Position numbers and translations under genes: made by a program. DNA of 64,000 nucleotides from Candidatus Heimdallarchaeota archaeon B3_Heim. Lineage in GTDB: Archaea > Asgardarchaeota > Heimdallarchaeia > Hodarchaeales > Hodarchaeaceae. The notes beneath the pieces are model-generated. The model ran no database searches. It had not been told where the DNA came from and worked only from the letters and a program-made list of their open reading frames with translations. Below, piece by piece: positions 8,956 to 16,080 of this stretch. The stretch spans positions 1 through 64,000 of the forward strand of contig NJBF01000013.1 in NCBI GenBank assembly GCA_003144275.1, written 5' to 3'. The first letter of the stretch is position 1; every line of letters begins with the position of its first letter.

Positions 8956-9597
8956 TTAAAACTTTAATAGAAAGGTAAGTAATAGACCAGAAATTATTGG
9001 AACAGTGAGATTATCATTTAATTTATCTCCTGTAGTTAATTCAATTATGGCTGAAAGAAGTGATACTAAAATATTAACTAATAGAAAATAATATACAATG
9101 ATTGTTTGCGGATCTCGAATGCTAAACAGATCAAAGATCGGTGCAAATTCTGGGTTTATCGAAACGAGAAAGAAAATAAATGTACTACTAATAAAAGCAG
9201 CCAGAAAAAATGCTAAGAAACCTTCGACGCTTTTATTCTGAAAACGCTGATATCTATGCTTTCCAAATCTCGTTCCAATCACATTGGCAAATCCATCGCC
9301 AAAAGCCATTATACAAAATACAGATGCTGCTATCCTTAGATCAAGAAAAGTAACTGAAATTAGGACCATGAGAATATACAAAAGTGGACCATATAAATAG
9401 CCAGTTCTGATATCTCTCTCACGTGATGCCATAGCCTCAAAACCCTTTTTCCACATTGTTGGACGAGCAATGACTATTATAAAAAACAATGCTACAGTTG
9501 TTATCAAAACTAACAACATGCGAGGTAGGATAGCTATTAAAGGAGTTAAGAACCCAAATCCGATATGGATTGTCTTTCTCTTCGTTTCTTGATCCAT
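8956..9597 (-). CDS. CTP-dependent polyprenol/dolichol kinase-like membrane protein (SEC59/DGK1/VTE5 family)
   Basis: This is an integral membrane protein of 213 residues with about six or seven helices. It carries the landmarks of the COG0170 family: an N-terminal R-K-x-x-H (KRKTIHIGFG), GDGFANVIGTRFGKH, the NKSVEG segment, and DKLNDNLTVPIISG near the C-terminus. Members use CTP to phosphorylate dolichol, diacylglycerol or phytol, and some archaeal members make geranylgeranyl phosphates. Its place in an operon with an OST48-like protein favours a polyprenol-phosphate role in glycosylation (inference). Substrate is not determined by sequence alone. Confidence 0.8.
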   Translation of the reverse strand: MDQETKRKTIHIGFGFLTPLIAILPRMLLVLITTVALFFIIVIARPTMWKKGFEAMASRERDIRTGYLYGPLLYILMVLISVTFLDLRIAASVFCIMAFGDGFANVIGTRFGKHRYQRFQNKSVEGFLAFFLAAFISSTFIFFLVSINPEFAPIFDLFSIRDPQTIIVYYFLLVNILVSLLSAIIELTTGDKLNDNLTVPIISGLLLTFLLKF

Positions 9598-9639
9598 CTA
9601 GTTCCTTTCCAACTAATAGAATCAGAGATTCTGTACCCC

Positions 9640-9936
9640 TTACGATTCATCAGTTATATCCGATCTTTCTTCTGACACTGGGGTCTTTTGGCTTTCCTCA
9701 GATTCCTCAACCAAAGTATCTAACCAATCCCCAAACACATCAACTCGTTCTTCAATCGGACGGACGGGCTTAGTTGTTTGTATTTTGCATTTTCCACAAA
9801 ATATTACAGCCGTACGGATCTTTCGATTTATGTCAATGTTGATTGAATTTGTAGTGCCACAGATAGGACAATCGAACACAGTAGGTAATGTCGGAATCGG
9901 TTTTGTTCTAACAATTCTTTTTCTTTTACGTCCCAT
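9640..9936 (-). CDS. elf1: Elf1-like transcription elongation factor (zinc ribbon)
   Basis: This is a 98-residue homologue of eukaryotic Elf1, which travels with RNA polymerase II. It has the family signature: a strongly basic MGRKRKRIV start, a four-cysteine zinc ribbon (CPICG and CGKC about 20 residues apart), then a VDVFGDWLD helix. The acidic Ser/Glu/Asp-rich C-terminus also recalls eukaryotic Elf1. Elf1 is found in Asgard archaea and some TACK archaea. It starts five bases after the stop of the OST48-like gene. Confidence 0.85.
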   Translation of the reverse strand: MGRKRKRIVRTKPIPTLPTVFDCPICGTTNSINIDINRKIRTAVIFCGKCKIQTTKPVRPIEERVDVFGDWLDTLVEESEESQKTPVSEERSDITDES

Positions 9937-9941
9937 ACTAT

Positions 9942-11096
9942 TTACTTCCTTCTGTCGCTTTTTGTATGCTTCTTAATTTGACGAAGTCGTCTATCACGCT
10001 TTGTTTGTTTCGAAGCTCCAATAGATGCTTCTTCGGACTCTTTTGTCCTTTTGTCTTCTACTATATCTTTAACTTTTACTACGCTTATTTGTTGGCCTGA
10101 ACCAACCATAAATAGAAAAAATCCACCAACCAAGAATATGATAGCTAGTGTGGTCATTCCGAGTAGAAATGGACCATTAAGATCAGTATTCGGCGGCGGA
10201 AGATTTTCTTCCTGAATTTCAGTACTTAACCATTTAATAAGATTTCTCCATAATTTCGAATTATCAGCTGCTTCATACCATGAAGATCCTAAATAAGGAT
10301 CCACAACATCACTAAACATTATCGTAGATCCTCCCATTGCCACACGGGCATTGAAACCTTCAGCTCTACCAGCTAGAACTAATACTGCTATATTAGTCGA
10401 AAAAGTATGGGGATCTCCTAAAGGTGAATCAGCATATGCTTCTGTTGAGCCAACTATTAATTCCTCACGTGCATCTTGAATAGAGCAGCTTGAGGTAATT
10501 ATTGTACTAATATTCTCATAATCAGAAAAAATTTCATGATTTGTTTCATTAATGTCGAGAACTAAATATTCAGATTTTCCTGCATTTAAAAAGTCATTTT
10601 TCACAACATCATTGGGTTTTCGTAACTCTATAGCCTCAGTATCCGTCCAAAATCGAGCTAAAATTGATAATTCCTGCTCATTCAGGATATAATTTAGATA
10701 ATCACCATGTCCATCAAGGGAAGCATTGGTTTCAACCAAAGGATTGGCAAGAAGAAGCATTGATTTTTCTTCACGGAGATAATCTCTGATGTGAATTCGT
10801 TCTCTGAAGGTTATAGATTCTTGTGGATCAGTTATTATGAAGATATCCACTCCCTCAAAAGTAGTTTCATTGAATGCTTGGGAATTAAATACTACCTGCA
10901 TTCCTAATTCTTCGAGATCGGTGAGTGCTTGACTATATAACGTTCGATTAAAAAATTGTCCATGGGCTTCATCAAAGAGAATAATTACTGGGTTTTCTTC
11001 ATCGAAAACCACACTATTAGCACCTACAACGAAGTTAAGACTTACTAAAAAGCATAGAAGAGAATAAAATAATATACGTTTAATGCTAACTGACAA
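9942..11096 (-). CDS. Secreted, C-terminally anchored GIFT-domain protein resembling OST48/DDOST
   Basis: The 384 residues comprise a signal peptide (1-26), an extracellular part, one membrane helix (about 325-347) and a basic cytoplasmic tail of about 35-40 residues. The first strand VIILFDEAH begins a GIFT-type (GldG/IFT52/OST48) Rossmann-like domain. Near residues 240-300 there is LAGRAEGFNARVAMGGSTIMFSD followed by NLIKWLSTE. This parallels the OST48 pattern of an AG-x-x-A-x-NARV-x-x-GS-x-FFSD stretch and a following R-W helix. OST48 has the same topology in the oligosaccharyltransferase. The general GIFT/DUF4350 family is the cautious alternative. First gene of an operon with Elf1, a dolichol-kinase-like enzyme and EngB. 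Confidence 0.6.
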   Translation of the reverse strand: MSVSIKRILFYSLLCFLVSLNFVVGANSVVFDEENPVIILFDEAHGQFFNRTLYSQALTDLEELGMQVVFNSQAFNETTFEGVDIFIITDPQESITFRERIHIRDYLREEKSMLLLANPLVETNASLDGHGDYLNYILNEQELSILARFWTDTEAIELRKPNDVVKNDFLNAGKSEYLVLDINETNHEIFSDYENISTIITSSCSIQDAREELIVGSTEAYADSPLGDPHTFSTNIAVLVLAGRAEGFNARVAMGGSTIMFSDVVDPYLGSSWYEAADNSKLWRNLIKWLSTEIQEENLPPPNTDLNGPFLLGMTTLAIIFLVGGFFLFMVGSGQQISVVKVKDIVEDKRTKESEEASIGASKQTKRDRRLRQIKKHTKSDRRK

Positions 11097-11344
11097 TATC
11101 TTTTCCTCAACACCATAGTCACAATAAAATTCACTTAAGCCATTACTTAAGGTAGAATTTTCAAAAAAGAGGGAATTTGAGAATATCTTTTGTGTCTTTT
11201 TATTCCTCTTCTACTTCCAATTGAAAAAGCCAAAATTCTAAAAACCACAACGAATTTCTTCCTCTTGGTTTAAGACAAGTAATAAAGGTATTTGTTTACT
11301 ATTTAACAAATCTTATTTGAGTCACGTTAATTGGAGAAATAATC

Positions 11345-11791
11345 ATGGTTTCCGCACAGATGGTTCCCGGTAAATTCTTGATAGAAGTCATTGCTGAGGA
11401 ACTACGATCAAATCAAAACATATTTCGACCACCGACTTGGGCAGAATATGTTAAAACTGGTGTGTCTCGTGAAAATGCCCCAGAAAACAGAAAAGACTGG
11501 TGGTATACGCGCGTAGCATCGGTATTAAGAAAAATATATATTAAAGGTCCAGTAGGAGTTATACATCTAAAGAAATCATATGGGGGTCGAAAAAATCGTG
11601 GTAGTAGGCCCGAAAGATCTGAATCTGGATCAGGGGCTATTATCAGGTTGGCTATTCATCAACTTGAAAAAGCTGGATATGTAACCATCGCCAATACGAG
11701 TGGTAGAATAGTTACTCCAGCTGGACGAAGCTTTGTAGATAAATTGGCAATGAAAGCAAAAGAAGAACTACCAGAGCTTGCCAACTATTAG
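11345..11791 (+). CDS. rps19e: 30S ribosomal protein S19e
   Basis: S19e is a small-subunit protein needed for head assembly, present only in archaea and eukaryotes. The 148 residues show the family landmarks PPTWAEYVKTG, RKDWWYTRVASVLRKIY, GPVGVIHLKKSYGG and a C-terminal winged-helix pattern ending GR-VTPAGRSFVDKLA. It begins with ATG shortly after a weak GGAG. It precedes pdcd5 by 127 bases, a pairing frequent in archaea. Confidence 0.96.
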   Translation: MVSAQMVPGKFLIEVIAEELRSNQNIFRPPTWAEYVKTGVSRENAPENRKDWWYTRVASVLRKIYIKGPVGVIHLKKSYGGRKNRGSRPERSESGSGAIIRLAIHQLEKAGYVTIANTSGRIVTPAGRSFVDKLAMKAKEELPELANY

Positions 11792-11918
11792 TTTAGTGAC
11801 TTAATCAAGGAATAGATCAATTTTCAGGAAAATTATCTTGAAATAGGATTGAAAGTTCCTAACAAGTAAAATTTAATAAATCAATTTCTCAACATCTAGT
11901 CAGAAAGGGGTATAAACG

Positions 11919-12272
11919 ATGGTTGATGAAGATAGCGAATTGGAAGAACTTCGAAAAAGACGAGCTGCTCAGCTCCAAAATGACCAAATAGAGCAAGCCC
12001 AATTACAAAAGCAGCAAGAAGAACAACGTCGTCAGGTTGAAATTCAACGTCAAATAGTCCTGAAAGGAATATTAACTGACGAAGCACGTGAACGTCTTGG
12101 ACGGATCAAATTAGCAAAACCTGAATATGCTACCACTTTGGAAAATCAATTAATACAACTTGCATCAACTCGCAGAATCTCAGAAAAAATCACGGATGAA
12201 CAGTTAAAATCTCTCCTTAAACAGATGACTCAATCAAAGAGAGAAAGTAAAATTACTTTTAAAAGACGGTAA
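11919..12272 (+). CDS. PDCD5/TFAR19-family DNA-binding protein
   Basis: This is a 117-residue homologue of the archaeal DNA-binding protein family and eukaryotic PDCD5. It has an N-terminal ELEELRKRRAAQL helix, a Gln/Glu-rich coiled segment, then the diagnostic ILTDEARERLGRIKLAKPEYA three-helix core and an IS-EKITDEQLK helix with a basic tail. It follows S19e as in many archaeal genomes. A ribosome site AAGGGG lies before the ATG. Confidence 0.93.
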   Translation: MVDEDSELEELRKRRAAQLQNDQIEQAQLQKQQEEQRRQVEIQRQIVLKGILTDEARERLGRIKLAKPEYATTLENQLIQLASTRRISEKITDEQLKSLLKQMTQSKRESKITFKRR

Positions 12273-12283
12273 AGGGTTATTAC

Positions 12284-12733
12284 ATGAGTACGAATTCACA
12301 ATTCTCTTGGACACGTATGGAGGGCATAGGGCTTATATTAACCTCACTAGGTTTAGTGTTAATTTCACAAATACCACCAACATTTTTCGCACTAACTTTA
12401 ATAGAATTTGATCTTGAGGTATATTTTCTAACAATGGTTGGTGTAATTGTAGGAACAATTATTCTCTTAACAGCAATTTCTTGTTCACTTACAGAAGACT
12501 GGGATGATTCTAAATCACCAACTTTGAAAACAGTTATCAATTTTTCTCTTATAATCACTTTCCTTTTCATTTTGGGATTTTTTATCTTTTTTGTGTTACA
12601 ACCAAGTTTTCCCCCCGAAATGCGTAATCTAGATTCAAATCAACGTTATCTTGCAGCTTATACCACAGGCTTGAGCTTAATCGCCATCCTTTTGGTGATT
12701 TTTTATAAGGGGAGAGCGTTCTTCAACAGATAG
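12284..12733 (+). CDS. Unknown membrane protein with four transmembrane segments
   Basis: I do not recognise a family. The 149 residues contain four hydrophobic helices (about 13-32, 44-67, 84-106 and 124-142) with short polar loops and no obvious catalytic motif. It starts 11 bases after the pdcd5 stop, so it is probably co-transcribed with the S19e-PDCD5 pair. An antisense frame over the same bases (12280-12570) is a shadow. Confidence 0.7.
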   Translation: MSTNSQFSWTRMEGIGLILTSLGLVLISQIPPTFFALTLIEFDLEVYFLTMVGVIVGTIILLTAISCSLTEDWDDSKSPTLKTVINFSLIITFLFILGFFIFFVLQPSFPPEMRNLDSNQRYLAAYTTGLSLIAILLVIFYKGRAFFNR

Positions 12734-12859
12734 CCTTTATAATCTGTTAGGTTCTGATTTATGAGTGGTAACATCTATTTTCTAGAAGTCTGGTACCATT
12801 CGGGATAACACAGTTCAAAGAATGAATTGATTATACATTTAACTAGGAGAATCTACCTC

Positions 12860-13639
12860 ATGACGGGATTACTCAGAAAAACCAATTTAGATTCTGATCT
12901 CATTTCAAAGATATATCACTATTCAGAACTAGGATCCACAAATAACGTCGCCAGGAGCATGATTTTAAAGGAAAAAAAGCAAGGTTTTGTAATTTTCTCA
13001 AAAACACAGAGCTCAGGGTATGGTCAGCGAGGGAATTATTGGGAATCTCCTGAAGGTGGTTTATGGTGTTCATTTGCGATCAAACCTGATATAAGTCCTA
13101 GTAAAATTGGCCTTATTCCAAGTTTGTGTGCTTTGAGTGTAGCAAAAGCTCTTAAATCATATAATATCTCCACTCGGCTCAAATGGCCAAATGATATATT
13201 AAATTCAAGTGATAATAAAAAGATAGGAGGCATTATAGTTGAGGGCAAGGTATCTTCAACGATCTTGGAATATTTAATTATTGGAATTGGAATTAATGTA
13301 AATAATACTCTTGACCAGTACTCACTCCCATTAAGAACGAACATTACTACAACCTTGGAAATTACAAAAACCAATATTTCATTGTTTGAATTATTAAATA
13401 CCATCATAAAATATCTTGAGGAGGGATTATACAAGATAGAAAGTGGTGAAGAAAAGGTTATCCTTCTAGAATGGAAAGAGTGGGATAATATTTTAGGGAG
13501 GGAAATTGTAATAACCTCAAATAATATAGAATATGAGGGAATAGCAAAAGATCTAACTTTATTTGGGCAAATAATTTTGGAATTGGATGATGGTAGAAAA
13601 ATCACGTTTTCATCTGGACACGTTTCTCTTTGTTTATAG
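12860..13639 (+). CDS. birA: Biotin--protein ligase (BirA catalytic type, no repressor domain)
   Basis: The enzyme attaches biotin to the carboxyl carrier protein of biotin-dependent carboxylases. Visible motifs are the SELGSTNNVAR substrate segment, the biotinyl-AMP loop SSGYGQRGNYWESPEGGLWCSF, RLKWPNDIL and KIGGIIVEG, then GIGINVNN. The C-terminal SH3-like domain follows. There is no N-terminal helix-turn-helix, so it is not a biotin-operon repressor. I start at ATG 12860, because TAGGAGA lies nine bases upstream. An in-frame TTG at 12827 has no ribosome site. Confidence 0.92.
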   Translation: MTGLLRKTNLDSDLISKIYHYSELGSTNNVARSMILKEKKQGFVIFSKTQSSGYGQRGNYWESPEGGLWCSFAIKPDISPSKIGLIPSLCALSVAKALKSYNISTRLKWPNDILNSSDNKKIGGIIVEGKVSSTILEYLIIGIGINVNNTLDQYSLPLRTNITTTLEITKTNISLFELLNTIIKYLEEGLYKIESGEEKVILLEWKEWDNILGREIVITSNNIEYEGIAKDLTLFGQIILELDDGRKITFSSGHVSLCL

Positions 13640-13661
13640 AAAAATGAAGTAGAGGTATATA

Positions 13662-13668
13662 GAGGTGA
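13662..13668 (+). promoter_or_regulatory. Ribosome-binding site that places an AUA start
   Basis: GAGGTGA lies 22 bases after the birA stop codon and six bases before ATA 13675. No standard start codon follows within 60 codons in the frame that is coding, so this site is the best evidence for where translation begins. Confidence 0.55.
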
Positions 13669-13674
13669 ATAAGT

Positions 13675-14232
13675 ATAGTCTATAACATAAAGACTGGACA
13701 AAATACAGTTCTAAGAGGTTTAATCGCAGAGGAATTTGCGCGGTATACCCTTATTCAACGCTATCCATTAATAGTTCTGAGACCATCTAAAGTAATTGAA
13801 ATATTATCACCAGATCTAATTGAAGGTCCTCATTTTAAATTCTTAATTCAATATCAACAAACAATGGATTTCATCGGTTTTGGCCCCATTCAACAAACTG
13901 ATACCTCTATCCCATTATCAATAAGTGATTTAGTAAGAAATTTCTTTTATCAACAAGATGGTTTGATAAGATTTTTACCGTCTAATTCATTGCAAAACAG
14001 ATTAAATGGTTATATCATTGAAGTCAAGTCACGATCAACAAAAAATCATTGGAATCCGTTTATTTACTCGTTTTCCCCTAAACAAGAAGAAATGTTTTCA
14101 AAAGTGTCGAAATATAGGTTTAAAGAGATTCTCTGCGGTGTTACACTTGCAAACGGTTGGGAAATCTCAGTGCTTTTCACAGATGTAAAAGGAAAAATAC
14201 TCTCTAAAGATTATTTTAAATTAAATCAATAA
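13675..14232 (+). CDS. PD-(D/E)XK nuclease-like protein with a non-canonical start codon
   Basis: The only ATG in frame (13864) would give 122 residues. The frame is open and protein-like upstream to a TGA at 13666, with no ATG, GTG or TTG available. A strong ribosome site GAGGTGA (13662-13668) sits six bases before ATA 13675, which I take as the likely start (185 residues). The full frame shows a PD-(D/E)XK arrangement: helix RGLIAEEFAR (Glu19/20), Asp95 in QQDGLIRF, then Glu116 and Lys118 in IIEVKSR. Truncation at ATG 13864 would remove the first helix. Sequencing error or a frameshift at the 5' end remain possible. Specific substrate unknown. Confidence 0.6.
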   Translation: MVYNIKTGQNTVLRGLIAEEFARYTLIQRYPLIVLRPSKVIEILSPDLIEGPHFKFLIQYQQTMDFIGFGPIQQTDTSIPLSISDLVRNFFYQQDGLIRFLPSNSLQNRLNGYIIEVKSRSTKNHWNPFIYSFSPKQEEMFSKVSKYRFKEILCGVTLANGWEISVLFTDVKGKILSKDYFKLNQ

Positions 14233-15379
14233 AAATGGGTTCTGAATTAGTGAGAACTTTAGGCCTATTTCTTGTTATAAGAACATCATTTTCTAAACGA
14301 AATCCGCCTACATCCTTCTCATAAATGCCAGGTTCAATAGTTATTATCATTCCTTCTTCAATAGGACTAGGAGTCCAATGTTTTAACATGGATTCGTTAG
14401 TTGGCTTTTTTCGTAACACCGGGGAGTCATGCACAGTTAAACCAATTCCATGGCCTAGAGAATGTGGCATCCGATAACCTTGCCCCTCTATTATATTTAC
14501 CGCGACATCAGCAACTTCATGTAGATATTCTGCATCTGATAACGCATCTATTGCCGCATCATGAGCGAGTTTTACTGTATCCACAATTGTTTTCATTTTA
14601 CTGTTCATTGGTCCCATTATGAATGGAAGGGTAACATCTGAAGTTAAGGCGTCCGCTTGTACCCCGAAATCAATTAATGCAAGACCTTTCTGATATAGTG
14701 ATTGCTTGGGATCAGCACGTGGATATGTGTGTATCTGCCAAGATCTCGCACTACTAGCTACGAGTGATTCAAACCCTACTGCAAATGCTCCTAATTCTCG
14801 CATCCTACTTTCTACAAAAACTGCAAGATCCATTTCAGTTTTGACTCTGGATCGTGAAATCATTATCTCTTCAATTTCTTTGACCAGTTGATTACTTATG
14901 TCAACTGATTTTTGCATTAATGAAATTTCATAGTCGGATTTTGTTGCTCTTAATTCCGCTAGCAGATTGTCTATAATTTTCGGATTGAAAATTATCTCGG
15001 TGTTGGGTATAGCATCTAAAAGGACTTGAACTTTATCATATGGGATACCTCTTGGGATCCCTACTTTGGGATTTGAGGAAGTTCTTTTCTCAAAAAAGTC
15101 AATTGTAGCGGCTGAAATTACTCCATGATAATCTGCGACATCAACTATTTCATCAGCTTCAGAAATCATCTTTGCTAATTGATAATCCCATGGAATAAGT
15201 GTGGTTTGACGATTCTTGATATCTACAAAAAGTCCAGCTTCTTCTGGATGGCCAGTTAGATATTTTACATTTACATCTCTGTGGGCCTCTGAATCAGAAA
15301 TGAAGAGAAAATCTAGCTCGTGGGCCTCCAATGAATCATATAACTTTGTTAATTTTTCTTGCGTAATAAAACGTGCCAC
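14216..15379 (-). CDS. M24-family metallopeptidase (Xaa-Pro aminopeptidase/dipeptidase type)
   Basis: This is a pita-bread-fold metallopeptidase of 387 residues with a creatinase-like N-terminal domain (about 1-150) and a catalytic domain. The five metal ligands can be placed: the Asp in ALIDFGVQ, the Asp in LTSDVTLPF, the His in HSLGHGIGL, the Glu in TIEPGIY and the Glu in FRLENDVLI. The substrate is probably small proline-containing peptides (family inference). The gene converges on the nuclease-like gene and overlaps its end by 17 bases. Confidence 0.9.
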   Translation of the reverse strand: MARFITQEKLTKLYDSLEAHELDFLFISDSEAHRDVNVKYLTGHPEEAGLFVDIKNRQTTLIPWDYQLAKMISEADEIVDVADYHGVISAATIDFFEKRTSSNPKVGIPRGIPYDKVQVLLDAIPNTEIIFNPKIIDNLLAELRATKSDYEISLMQKSVDISNQLVKEIEEIMISRSRVKTEMDLAVFVESRMRELGAFAVGFESLVASSARSWQIHTYPRADPKQSLYQKGLALIDFGVQADALTSDVTLPFIMGPMNSKMKTIVDTVKLAHDAAIDALSDAEYLHEVADVAVNIIEGQGYRMPHSLGHGIGLTVHDSPVLRKKPTNESMLKHWTPSPIEEGMIITIEPGIYEKDVGGFRLENDVLITRNRPKVLTNSEPIFIDLI

Positions 15380-15608
15380 TAGGAATCACCTGAACCTACT
15401 TCGGGTTGCTAGAAAAAACAAATCAAGAATTTTAAAAACCTGCTCTTGGATAATAACAATAAAATATCTAGATAAATAGCAACACCAATTCCAAATAATA
15501 ACATCAAAAGGATAGTATCACAATACAGCTGATTCTATAGCCAGGTTCCAATTTATCGAACAAAATTGGTTCAGATTAAGCAGAAAATGATCATCTTTCC
15601 TCATACGC

Positions 15609-15839
15609 TTAATCTACTTTAATCTTATGCCATTTCTTGTTTGAGGAAGCAGGTTGTTCGGTCTTTCTCGGAGTTTTTCCCGTGTATCGTCTTTTTTGCT
15701 GTTTGAGGAGATTTCTCTGAGTCATTTTGCTAATTTTACTTGTAATCAATTGCAATTCAGAATTGTTTGGACGATAAGATTTTAATAACTTCTGAAATTC
15801 AAGAAGAAGCGCATTTACCTTTTCCTTATCTACTACCAT
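15609..15839 (-). CDS. Small basic protein of unknown function
   Basis: I do not recognise a family. The 76 residues form a predicted helical N-terminal half (KVNALLLEFQKLLKSY, ELQLITSKISKMTQRNLL) and a Lys/Arg-rich C-terminal half, which suggests nucleic-acid or ribosome binding. There is no ribosome site. A T/A-rich TATA-like element about 35-40 bases upstream of the ATG would give a nearly leaderless transcript. Isolated gene between the M24 peptidase and EF-2. Confidence 0.55.
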   Translation of the reverse strand: MVVDKEKVNALLLEFQKLLKSYRPNNSELQLITSKISKMTQRNLLKQQKRRYTGKTPRKTEQPASSNKKWHKIKVD

Positions 15840-16080
15840 CCTGTTTAACCAAAAAATTTAAGAAAAATAAATATTTGGGAGCGGTTATACTATTCTCTCC
15901 TAAATTCCTTATTATCCAAATCATTGTTAAAGTAAATATATTAATTCTAAAATTTCCAGATTGAATATCTACATGCTTTCAGTCCCCATTTTATGAACTA
16001 TTAGGTAAATGAAAGTATGTTAACTAATTAAATTAATACTAACTAATTATTCTATTAGCATTGTTATGGAGTAATATCAA

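Noticed and set aside
13036..13701. 221-residue antisense frame over the biotin ligase
   Set aside because: Mirror of the birA coding sequence, with no family resemblance.
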